DNA of 12,095 nucleotides from Syntrophaceae bacterium (lineage in GTDB: Bacteria > Desulfobacterota > SM23-61), in the NCBI GenBank assembly GCA_003154025.1, contig PMCE01000187.1, forward strand, positions 28,344 through 40,438. The letters are read 5' to 3'. Below are positions 6,640 through 12,095 of the stretch, piece after piece (positions within the stretch are counted from its first letter, which is position 1; every line of letters starts with the position of its first letter). A model generated the notes under the pieces. It had not been told where the DNA came from and did no database searches. It saw only the letters and a list, made by a program, of their open reading frames with translations. Both the position numbers and the translations under genes were made by a program.

Positions 6640-7068
6640 TCATTCCACCGTAATCTTCAACCGGAATCTTTCGGCGGCCCGTTCAACCCCTTCCCAGTTT
6701 CGGTAGTAATCCATCTTGATCTCCGTGGTTCCGGGCTCTTTGGCCCGAAAAGTCCAGATGCCCAGAACCGGGCCGCCTGCTCGTCCTTCGCCTCTGGCCT
6801 TGGTCTTTTCCGAGAGGAGCTCCACGTGGCGGATATCCGGGTCCTGCAAATACCACCAATAACCCGTTCCCCCCATGCCCTCCAGCTGAATCTGAAAGGC
6901 CTCCCCGCCCTTTATCCGCACCTCTTTCCCGTTATCCTGCTTTTGCAGGATCACCGCAGGTTCTTCCTCCATGGCCCGGCCCTCGCTGTGCCCCAAGAAG
7001 GGGATCATAAGGCTGATCATTAGAATCATTCCCAGCGCAACCTTGTCGTTTCTTCTTTTTTCCCCCAT
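6640..7068 (-). CDS. Secreted chagasin-like (I42 family) cysteine-protease inhibitor
   Basis: This is a 142-residue protein with a Sec-type signal peptide: positive N-terminus (KRR), hydrophobic core at about residues 10-25, and probable cleavage near residues 26-32. The mature domain carries three loops resembling chagasin: 'GGTGYWW' at 66-72 for the N-P-T-T-G-Y loop, 'GRAGG' at 95-99 for the G-x-G-G loop, and 'YRNW' at 122-125 for the R-P-W loop. Chagasin-family proteins inhibit papain-like cysteine proteases, and bacterial homologues are exported. The frame extends to 7134, but the ATG at 7068 has GAGGAG about 8 bases upstream and starts the signal peptide cleanly. It lies 44 bp downstream of the flavin split-barrel gene on the same strand. 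The N-P-T motif is degenerate, so inhibitory activity is unproven. Confidence 0.72.
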   Translation of the reverse strand: MGEKRRNDKVALGMILMISLMIPFLGHSEGRAMEEEPAVILQKQDNGKEVRIKGGEAFQIQLEGMGGTGYWWYLQDPDIRHVELLSEKTKARGEGRAGGPVLGIWTFRAKEPGTTEIKMDYYRNWEGVERAAERFRLKITVE

Positions 7069-7112
7069 GGCGCCGACTCCTCTCTTGGATGGAGAATCGC
7101 AAATCCACTCCA

Positions 7113-7547
7113 TCAATCCTGCTTGGCGAAACAAGCGTCCCGCACCCCCTCGAGCAATTGAAAGGATTGGACCCGGATAGAAATGATCTCCGTCTCAGGG
7201 TCCTCGATCATATCTCTTAGCTGGGGGTGCCTGGCGAGGAATTTAGCCTGGATTTCTCTTTCCCGGGCAGGGTCGATTTTTTGGTAGAGTCCGCTGATGG
7301 TCAAGGCCCTTTTTCGGGCGAGGGCTACGTTCCGCCCCTCTTCCCGGGTGTCGATCAAAAGGCTGACCCAGGGGTTTTCCAGGAGGCTCTTGTATTTCTT
7401 TGTATGAGGATAGGTCACCATGAAAATTTCCCGGCATTCAGGGTCGGTGATGTAGGACATGAGGGAACAGTGGGGTCTTCCGCTGGATACAGTCGCCAAG
7501 ACGCAAAATTCCATCTCCCGCACCAATGCTTTCATCTTTTCGATCAC
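7113..7547 (-). CDS. Pyridoxamine 5'-phosphate oxidase-like FMN split-barrel protein
   Basis: This 144-residue protein belongs to the PNPOx-like split-barrel fold. The N-terminal pattern 'EFCVLATVSSGRPHCSLMSYI' matches the family's first strands (L-A-T-x-x-x-x-G-x-P-x-x-S), followed by 'IFMVTYPHTKKYKSLLENPWVSLLID', where these proteins contact flavin phosphate and pack strand 3. Small members are FMN- or F420-binding reductases or haem-binding proteins; the substrate cannot be predicted here. GTG at 7547 is chosen because AAAGGAG lies 9 nt upstream. An internal ATG at 7535 would be 21 nt from that site. The gene is first in a two-gene minus-strand unit with the I42 inhibitor and is divergent from the M23 peptidase gene. 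Confidence 0.82.
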   Translation of the reverse strand: MIEKMKALVREMEFCVLATVSSGRPHCSLMSYITDPECREIFMVTYPHTKKYKSLLENPWVSLLIDTREEGRNVALARKRALTISGLYQKIDPAREREIQAKFLARHPQLRDMIEDPETEIISIRVQSFQLLEGVRDACFAKQD

Positions 7548-7556
7548 CGATTTCTG

Positions 7557-7563
7557 CTCCTTT
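7557..7563 (-). promoter_or_regulatory. Shine-Dalgarno sequence fixing the GTG start of the split-barrel gene
   Basis: On the minus strand AAAGGAG lies 9 nt before GTG at 7547, favouring that codon over the ATG four codons further in. Confidence 0.65.
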
Positions 7564-7597
7564 GGCTGAAATTGCAGGCCGGGATGATGATATTCAT

Positions 7598-7626
7598 TTT
7601 ATACCCTTATTGCGGGAATTACGCAA
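7598..7626 (-). promoter_or_regulatory. Candidate sigma-70 promoter for the split-barrel/inhibitor unit
   Basis: On the minus strand TTGCGT (7626-7621) and TATAAA (7603-7598) are separated by 17 nt. The -10 is good and the -35 matches only in its TTG. It lies about 50 nt upstream of the GTG start, a sensible distance. The interval also contains an imperfect inverted repeat (CCCTTGCG against CGCA-AGGG with a 3-nt bulge). Confidence 0.4.
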
Positions 7627-7670
7627 GGGTGCCCCTGGAAATGGGGATCTCCGGGAAATGCCGGCCTGAA

Positions 7671-7686
7671 AGGCACACAGCTTGCA
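7671..7686 (+). promoter_or_regulatory. Candidate sigma-54 (RpoN) promoter
   Basis: AGGCAC, 5 nt, then TTGCA gives the GG at 7672-7673 and the GC at 7684-7685 with the exact -24/-12 spacing of the consensus TGGCAC-N5-TTGCW. Only the first base departs from consensus. It points towards the M23 peptidase gene, whose ATG is about 230 nt beyond the predicted start site, leaving a long structured leader. Not tested, and chance matches occur. Confidence 0.4.
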
Positions 7687-7927
7687 ATTGTATTCTTAGC
7701 CCAATGGGTGTCCGAATGTCGAGAACGATAAGAAAAATAAGTAAATCATGATAGTTGATAAGGCTTGAGCCCCATCGAGGCATCCCCTCGGGGCTCTTTG
7801 AAGGGCAAAAATCCTCCCTGGAGTTCAAAAATGTAAAACCATCTTTGTTAGGAGTTCGAAAATTTTTCCCGGGGAGGATTGTCCGGGGAAGAGAAGCAGG
7901 CTTGGCCAAAGCGGGAGAAAGGGTACC
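7687..7927 (+). other. Structured leader region upstream of the M23 peptidase gene
   Basis: This is the M23-proximal part of the 380-bp divergent gap 7548-7927. It contains a hairpin at 7767-7796: GAGCCC pairs with GGGCTC, then after a 3-nt bulge CGAGG pairs with CCTCG, and only TTTG follows. It also contains a 13-bp direct repeat of GGAGTTCRAAAAT (7820-7832 and 7851-7863, 31 bp apart, one difference). A longer stem pairs 7811-7821 with 7869-7879 (ATCCTCCC against GGGAGGAT plus flanking pairs) and encloses the repeats. No coding potential was recognised and no known riboswitch class was matched. Confidence 0.5.
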
Positions 7928-8764
7928 ATGAACATGATCGGTCGTCTTCTCAAGAGAGCGCTCACCCCCGTCAGCATTATGGTAATCCCCCACGGTAACC
8001 CGAAACCCCTGAACCTGAAAATCCCGGCGATCGGAATCATCGTTGGGCTCCTTTTATTGGTCGTCGGCGCGGTCCGGATCTACGGGGTGGTGATGGATGG
8101 GCTGAAGTATCCTTTTCTGGTGGGTCAAGTGGAGTATTATGGCCAACAGTTTGCCCAATGGAAATCCACGGCGACCGCTCTTCATGAAGTGGAGATCGAT
8201 TTCCGCCGGGTCTTTTCCCTCGATTCGAAAGACAAAGTCTTGGAGACCGTCGATACTTCCTATGCCGGATCCATCGACCTCCAGCAACTCATGGAAGAAC
8301 TCCAGAAGACCGCGGAAAGGGTCGATGGAATCAAGGACTATCTGCGGATCCACAAGGATCTTTACCTAGCTACCCCCAAAGGATACCCGGTGGAAGGAGG
8401 CATCAGTTCTCCCTACGGGAAAAGAGAAGACCCCATCACTGGCGATGTGGGTTTTCATTCCGGGATCGACATCTCCGCCAGCCCGGGAGCCCCCATCCTT
8501 TCCACTGCGGATGGGATTGTAAGTCATTCGGGCTGGACGCCGCACAGCGGGTATATGGTGGTGCTTGAACACGGGTGCGGGTTTTCCACCATCTATGCGC
8601 ACGACAAGAAAAATGCGGTCAAATTAGGGCAGAGGGTGAAGCGGGGAGAAATCGTCGGCTATGTGGGGTCCACCGGAAAATCGACGGGTCCTCACGTGCA
8701 TTATGAAATATGGGAAAAGGGGAAGAACGTGGATCCCCAAAGATACCTTCAGGGGAGGTCGTGA
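7928..8764 (+). CDS. Membrane-anchored M23 family metallopeptidase (peptidoglycan endopeptidase)
   Basis: This 278-residue peptidase would cut peptide cross-links of the cell wall in the periplasm. A cytoplasmic N-terminus containing 'VSIMVIPHGNPKPLNLKIP', a motif common ahead of the anchor in such proteins, leads to one membrane segment at about residues 32-50. A linker of roughly 80 residues with helical character follows. The LytM/M23 domain covers about residues 155-275. Zinc ligands are H177 and D181 ('HSGID') and H258, with the catalytic H256 in 'HVH' and the conserved 'YAH' histidine H225. All key residues are present, so it should be active. The ATG at 7928 follows a GGGAG/AAAGGG region. 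The stop overlaps the bactofilin start by one base, so the two are translationally coupled. In several bacteria M23-bactofilin pairs shape the cell or its appendages. Confidence 0.92.
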   Translation: MNMIGRLLKRALTPVSIMVIPHGNPKPLNLKIPAIGIIVGLLLLVVGAVRIYGVVMDGLKYPFLVGQVEYYGQQFAQWKSTATALHEVEIDFRRVFSLDSKDKVLETVDTSYAGSIDLQQLMEELQKTAERVDGIKDYLRIHKDLYLATPKGYPVEGGISSPYGKREDPITGDVGFHSGIDISASPGAPILSTADGIVSHSGWTPHSGYMVVLEHGCGFSTIYAHDKKNAVKLGQRVKRGEIVGYVGSTGKSTGPHVHYEIWEKGKNVDPQRYLQGRS

Positions 8765-9141
8765 TGTTTACCAAAGATCCGGAGAAGATGGAAACTTTTT
8801 TAGGGACGAACTCCAACTTCAAGGGCGAGCTGAATGTGAAAGGAACCTTGAGGGTGGACGGTCTGGCGGAGGGACGCCTGGAAGCCGAATGTGTGATCCT
8901 GAGCGAGAGGGCGCGGGTGAAAGGGGAGGTGAAAGGCCGGAAACTGATCATCGGAGGAACGGTGGAAGGCAATCTTTTCGCTCATGATCTGGTAGAGATC
9001 AAATCCAAAGGAAGGATATTCGGGGACATCTTCACTCAGAAATTGACCGTGAGCGAAGGGGCTGAATACAACGGGAGAATTGAAATGAAAAGGCAGGAGA
9101 CGAAACTCCTTGATTTACAGCTCGAGGGGCAGAAAGCCTGA
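8764..9141 (+). CDS. Bactofilin (polymer-forming cytoskeletal protein)
   Basis: This 125-residue bactofilin (DUF583) has the family's short beta-helix repeats: 'LGTNSNFKGELNVKGTLRVDGLAEGRL', 'CVILSERARVKGEVKGRKLIIGGTVEGNLFAHDLVEIKSKGRIFGDIFTQKLTVSEGAEYNGRIEM'-type strands with alternating valine/isoleucine and glycine turns, ending in a charged tail. Bactofilins self-assemble into filaments without nucleotide and recruit cell-wall enzymes. The ATG at 8764 shares its A with the TGA of the M23 gene and has AGGGGAGG five bases upstream. The frame is open further back, but the extension would lie within the peptidase gene. Close coupling suggests the bactofilin positions the M23 enzyme, as reported for bactofilin-M23 pairs such as Helicobacter CcmA/Csd1; that parallel is inference. 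Confidence 0.93.
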   Translation: MFTKDPEKMETFLGTNSNFKGELNVKGTLRVDGLAEGRLEAECVILSERARVKGEVKGRKLIIGGTVEGNLFAHDLVEIKSKGRIFGDIFTQKLTVSEGAEYNGRIEMKRQETKLLDLQLEGQKA

Positions 9142-9373
9142 ACGGATTCTTAAGCGAAGTTTCTGAAATTCCTTCCTCCGAAGGGCGTTCTTTCATCCAT
9201 CAACTTTCCATGCCATACCGGCCATTTCCCCCAACCATGGAGGAAGAATAACCCTTCAGGTCTCGTCGATGAATTAACGCCGGTCTGGCCACACTCCTTT
9301 CCAAAGCTTTTGAATTTCCATTCCATTCTTTTCAACAAGAACCTTCTTGGAGGTCTTCTAAATCTCTGTGAAT

Positions 9374-9408
9374 CAGACACGAGACATTAGACTTCAGACA
9401 TCAGACTG
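9374..9408. repeat. Five-unit heptanucleotide tandem array (NAGACNN type)
   Basis: Five uninterrupted 7-bp units start at 9374, 9381, 9388, 9395 and 9402: CAGACAC, GAGACAT, TAGACTT, CAGACAT and CAGACTG. AGAC is invariant at unit positions 2-5; the other positions vary. Two degenerate units of the same type (CAGACTT and CAAGACC) follow the dehydrogenase gene at 10777-10790. No function is assigned. Confidence 0.75.
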
Positions 9409-9565
9409 GGGGGTAAAGCGCCGGAGATGAGACAAAGAAAAACCTGATCTGGAGTCCGGTGTCTGAATTGCAGTCCAAACCTTGCCAGCACATGCCGGAG
9501 ATTCAGCCACAATTGGCTTTGCCCGTTCGACCGTCGATGGAACTGCCAGAAGGTCTGCAATTGCC

Positions 9566-9593
9566 TTGACAGGGATCAGCCGTCTATTATAAG
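9566..9593 (+). promoter_or_regulatory. Sigma-70-type promoter of the dehydrogenase gene
   Basis: A perfect -35 TTGACA (9566-9571) and a five-of-six -10 TATAAG (9588-9593) are separated by 16 bp. The predicted start of transcription near 9600 gives a leader of about 50 nt before the ATG at 9651. This is the best promoter match in the window and suggests steady housekeeping-sigma transcription of the dehydrogenase and possibly tctBA. Confidence 0.7.
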
Positions 9594-9650
9594 AGATGGA
9601 TAGGGGGACGCAATTTATCCCTTGGATCAAAAAAGACAGGAAGAGGAAGA

Positions 9651-10772
9651 ATGAGCAAAAAGTATCGCATCGCGTTGATGCCCGGCGACGGGATCGGAAT
9701 CGAAGTCATGGAAGCGGGGCGGCTCGTCTTAGACGGTTTGAGACTGGACGCCGAGTATGTGCATGCGGATGTGGGCTGGGAGTTCTGGTGCCGGGAAGGA
9801 AATCCCCTTCCCCAGCGTACCGTTGACACCTTGAAAAGCTGTACCTGCGCCCTCTTCGGGGCCATCACTTCCAAGCCTAAGGAGGAAGCAGAAAAAGAGT
9901 TGGCTCCGGAGCTGAAAGGAAAAGGTCTTTCCTACCGCAGCCCGATCGTTCACATCCGCCAGCTCTTTGACCTGTACATCGCCCTGCGCCCCTGCAAGGC
10001 GTACCCGGGGAACCCCCTGAACTACCGGGAGGATATCAACCTGGTCGTCTTCCGGGAAAATACGGAAGGCCTTTACAGCGGAATCGAATTCCATCCCGTC
10101 CCCGATGAAATGCGCGCCCTTCTGGAAAAGCACGCGGGTCAAATGAAGCTCTTCAAAAATGTCCCCTCGGCGGAGATGGCCATCGGCCTGCGGGTGATCA
10201 CCCAAAAGGGGGGACAACGGATCATCCGGGCAGCCTTTGAGTTTGCCCAAAAGTTCGGGTACCCGAAGGTCACCCTGGTGGAGAAACCGAATGTCCTCAG
10301 AGAAACCAGCGGGTTGATGATTCAGGAAGGCAAGAGAGTTGCTTCCGAGTTTCCGGGGATCAAACTGGAGATGACCAACATCGACGCCCAGATGATGTGG
10401 CTTCTGAAGAACCCGAGGGAGTATGGGGTCCTGGTGACCAGCAATCTCTTCGGGGATATCCTTTCCGACCTGGCTTCCCAGCTGGTGGGAGGCTTGGGCT
10501 TCGCCTGCAGCGGCAACCTGGGAGATCGATTTGCGGTCTTCGAGCCGGTTCACGGATCTGCCCCCAAGTATGCCGGGCTTTATAAAGTCAACCCCATGGC
10601 CATGCTCCTGACGGTCAAGATGATGCTGGATTGGCTCCAGGAAAAAGAGAAGGCGGCGGCCCTGGAATCGGCCATTGCGGCGGTGATTGCAGAAGGCCGG
10701 GTCCGGACTTACGATATGGGGGGGAGCAGCTCCACTTTGGAAATGGCCGAAGCGGTGGCTCGGAAAATATAA
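9651..10772 (+). CDS. Isocitrate/isopropylmalate-type beta-decarboxylating dehydrogenase
   Basis: This 373-residue cytoplasmic enzyme would oxidise and decarboxylate a 2-hydroxy acid such as isocitrate, homoisocitrate or 3-isopropylmalate with Mg2+ and NAD(P). Family features by position: 'GDGIG' at the N-terminus, S97, R103 and R113 ('IRQLFDLYIALR'), R135 and Y142 ('RENTEGLYSGIE'), K212, and metal-site D245, D269 and D273. The cofactor loop is 'HGSAPKYAGLYKVNP', with K306, Y307 and V313 at the places of E. coli isocitrate dehydrogenase K344, Y345 and V351, which bind the NADP phosphate. S97 matches E. coli Ser113, but the Asn115 position is isoleucine (I99), so the substrate is uncertain. 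The ATG has AGGAAG/GAGGAAG just upstream, and the gene ends in tandem TAA codons. It sits 79 bp before tctB, consistent with carboxylate use. Confidence 0.9.
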   Translation: MSKKYRIALMPGDGIGIEVMEAGRLVLDGLRLDAEYVHADVGWEFWCREGNPLPQRTVDTLKSCTCALFGAITSKPKEEAEKELAPELKGKGLSYRSPIVHIRQLFDLYIALRPCKAYPGNPLNYREDINLVVFRENTEGLYSGIEFHPVPDEMRALLEKHAGQMKLFKNVPSAEMAIGLRVITQKGGQRIIRAAFEFAQKFGYPKVTLVEKPNVLRETSGLMIQEGKRVASEFPGIKLEMTNIDAQMMWLLKNPREYGVLVTSNLFGDILSDLASQLVGGLGFACSGNLGDRFAVFEPVHGSAPKYAGLYKVNPMAMLLTVKMMLDWLQEKEKAAALESAIAAVIAEGRVRTYDMGGSSSTLEMAEAVARKI

Positions 10773-10851
10773 TAATCAGACTTCAAGACCTTCCCTTCTC
10801 CGGTGAGACGGCAAATTCTTTCCCCGGCGAAAAGCGGGATTTTGAAGGCAA

Positions 10852-11316
10852 ATGATGGAGAGATACGACCGGTGGCTGAGTCTGGTGTGGATGTCCCTGG
10901 GGCTGGGGCAGTGCTTTGAATCCTGGCGGCTGGGCTTGGGGACCGTTTCGGAACCAGAAAGCGGCTTCATGCCCTTTGCGCTGGGCCTGGTGATCATAAC
11001 CCTTTCCGCCATCCTGCTGGTGGAATCCTCCTTGGCCGTTAAGCAAGCTTCCGGGAAAAAGGGGTCCCTCTGGTCGGAGGTCCACTGGAAGAGAATCCTT
11101 TGGGTCAGCCTCCTGTTATTGATTTACGCCCTCCTGCTGCCGAAAATCGGCTACCTGCTGGCCACCTTTCTATTAACCGTGTTTCTGCTCAAAGGCGGAG
11201 AATCCATGCGGTGGTTGACGGCACTGGTCATCGGTTTCCTCACCTCGGTTATCACCTACTATGTCTTCGGGATCTGGCTGAGTGTCCCTTTCCCGCAAGG
11301 AATTTTGAGCTTTTGA
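10852..11316 (+). CDS. tctB: Tripartite tricarboxylate transporter small membrane subunit TctB
   Basis: This 154-residue integral membrane protein has four to five hydrophobic segments (about residues 8-25, 40-62, 82-100, 103-115 and 120-145), the layout of TctB (DUF1468). The motif 'GTVSEPESGFMPFALGLVIITLSAILL' is characteristic: G-x-x-x-x-P-G/S-x-F-P near the first loop, then a long hydrophobic helix. TctB is the small partner of the large channel TctA in secondary transporters that take up tricarboxylates or related acids using a periplasmic binding protein (TctC). ATG at 10852 is used. ATG at 10855, one codon on, is better spaced from the weak GAAGG (10844-10848) and equally possible. tctA follows after 9 bp. 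Confidence 0.88.
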   Translation: MMERYDRWLSLVWMSLGLGQCFESWRLGLGTVSEPESGFMPFALGLVIITLSAILLVESSLAVKQASGKKGSLWSEVHWKRILWVSLLLLIYALLLPKIGYLLATFLLTVFLLKGGESMRWLTALVIGFLTSVITYYVFGIWLSVPFPQGILSF

Positions 11317-11325
11317 AAGGGGAAA

Positions 11326-12095
11326 ATGGACCTTCTCGGTAACCTAGCCCAGGGATTTCAGATCGGCCTCCAGCCCATCAACCTCCTCTATTGCTTCATC
11401 GGGGTGGTCCTGGGTACGCTCATCGGGGTCCTCCCGGGGATCGGCCCCTCGGCCACCATCGCCCTGCTCCTGCCGACGACCTTCCGCATCTCTCCGGTAT
11501 CGGCCATCATCATGCTGGCGGGGATCTACTACGGAGCCCAGTACGGCGGCTCGACCACCTCTATCCTGGTCAATATCCCCGGCGAGGCAGCGTCGGTGGT
11601 GACCTGCCTGGACGGCTACCAGATGGCCCGGAAGGGGAGGGCAGGGCCGGCTCTGGGGATTTCGGCTTTCGGTTCCTTCATCGCCGGGACTCTGAGCGTT
11701 ATAGGCCTGATGGTCCTGGCAGTTCCCCTGGCGAGCGTAGCCCTCCGATTTGGGTTCCCGGAATACTTCGCCATCATGTGCCTGGGATTATCCATCGTGT
11801 CGTACCTGGGCCGGGGTTCCTTCTTCAAATCCCTGCTCATGGCGGCTCTGGGCGTGAGCATCAGTTTCGTGGGCATGGATGTGGTTGTGGGGAAGCCGAG
11901 ATTTGACTTCGGCCTTCTGGTCCTGGGTGACGGGGTCGGGCTCATCCCGCTGCTCATGGGGATGTTCGGAATCGCGGAAGTCTTCAGCAACCTGGAACAG
12001 AAGGAGCAGGCCCGGGATGTTTTTCAGACGAAGATCCAGGGGCTCCTTCCGACCCTGCAGGACTGGAAGGATTCGTGGGGAGCCATCCTGCGGGG
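11326..12095 (+). CDS. tctA: Tripartite tricarboxylate transporter large membrane subunit TctA (3' truncated)
   Basis: The frame opens at ATG 11326 and remains open to the window end, giving 256 residues of a protein normally about 500 long. It contains the strongest TctA signatures: 'GVLPGIGPSATIALLLP' from residue 34, 'IYYGAQYGGSTTSILVNIPGE', and the following 'DGYQMARKGRAGPALG' loop. These lead into hydrophobic helices and the 'LLVLGDGVGLIPLLMGMFGIAEV' segment. TctA forms the translocation channel. AAGGGG (11317-11322) lies three bases before the ATG, a short but usable spacing, and the gene starts 9 bp after tctB. No tctC binding-protein gene is seen before tctB, so it may lie downstream or elsewhere. 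The product is cut only by the window edge; no frameshift was noticed. Confidence 0.92.
   Translation, partial: MDLLGNLAQGFQIGLQPINLLYCFIGVVLGTLIGVLPGIGPSATIALLLPTTFRISPVSAIIMLAGIYYGAQYGGSTTSILVNIPGEAASVVTCLDGYQMARKGRAGPALGISAFGSFIAGTLSVIGLMVLAVPLASVALRFGFPEYFAIMCLGLSIVSYLGRGSFFKSLLMAALGVSISFVGMDVVVGKPRFDFGLLVLGDGVGLIPLLMGMFGIAEVFSNLEQKEQARDVFQTKIQGLLPTLQDWKDSWGAILR

Larger units (their letters stand above)
9142..9650. other. 509-bp intergenic region with heptad array and promoter
   Basis: No convincing gene was seen. Two minus-strand frames of 76 and 78 codons (9150-9380 and 9394-9630) show no recognisable family, no good ribosome site, and arginine/proline/serine-rich composition typical of non-coding frames. 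The region holds the AGAC heptad array (9374-9408). An opposite-facing partner unit, GTGTCTG, lies at 9459-9465 and is complementary to the first heptad CAGACAC, so an inverted element of about 90 bp is possible. The sigma-70 promoter for the next gene lies at 9566-9593. No terminator for the bactofilin operon was found. Confidence 0.6.

Noticed and set aside
7767..7796. Intrinsic terminator or known riboswitch upstream of the M23 gene
   Set aside because: Only TTTG follows the stem, no gene upstream on this strand needs terminating, and no recognised riboswitch core motif was found; kept only as a structured leader.
9150..9630. Two small minus-strand frames in the bactofilin-dehydrogenase gap
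   Set aside because: No ribosome site, no recognisable motif, and one overlaps the heptad array; the region is better explained as intergenic.
9729..10553. Minus-strand open frame (274 codons) opposite the dehydrogenase gene
   Set aside because: Shadow of a well-supported gene; no family features.
11391..11906. A 171-codon plus-strand frame within tctA
   Set aside because: It is out of frame with the conserved TctA reading frame that starts at 11326 and has low-complexity glycine/arginine/proline content.

Overview
The window reads as bacterial chromosome from an anaerobe, most likely a Desulfobacterota-type (former Deltaproteobacteria) organism. That placement is inference. It rests on a tungsten-type aldehyde:ferredoxin oxidoreductase (AOR) with a partner sulfur-carrier protein, a complete liv-type ABC importer, an M23 peptidase/bactofilin pair, a tripartite tricarboxylate transporter, a candidate sigma-54 promoter, and intergenic spaces crowded with small repeats. 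No rRNA, tRNA, CRISPR array, transposase or phage gene was seen.

Layout. Positions 1-4173 (+) hold a branched-chain-amino-acid-type ABC operon in the order substrate-binding protein (5' truncated), livG, livF, livM, livH. Positions 4364-6555 (+) hold an AOR-family tungsto-enzyme followed by a MoaD/ThiS-like protein ending in Gly-Gly. Positions 6640-7547 (-) hold a two-gene unit: a PNPOx-like flavin split-barrel protein, then a secreted chagasin-like (I42) protease inhibitor. Positions 7928-9141 (+) hold a membrane-anchored M23 endopeptidase overlapping a bactofilin by one base, a cell-shape module. Positions 9651-10772 (+) hold an isocitrate/isopropylmalate-type dehydrogenase behind a good sigma-70 promoter. 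Positions 10852-12095 (+) hold tctB and the start of tctA.

The genes are mostly recognisable families; the unusual material lies between them. Three intergenic loci carry arrays with a strict 7-bp period but unrelated unit sequences: CGGAATK at 720-747, CAAATNN at 4171-4343 and NAGACNN at 9374-9408. The one at 4171-4343 is a 173-bp inverted cassette whose two arms keep the same register, including a 4-bp interruption after the fourth unit in each arm. Two 28-nt palindromes with identical 6-bp ends and different inner stems bracket livG. Each ends 14-16 nt before a start codon. Two of these elements also supply the stop codon of the preceding gene (livG and livH), and livH seems to have lost its usual C-terminal residues there. 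A perfect 12-bp hairpin separates the AOR gene from its sulfur-carrier partner.

Functionally, the liv operon imports an amino acid or related small molecule. The AOR and sulfur-carrier pair suggests ferredoxin-linked oxidation of aldehydes or reduction of acids. The dehydrogenase beside tctBA suggests uptake and oxidation of a tricarboxylate or related hydroxy-acid. These links are inferred from gene order.
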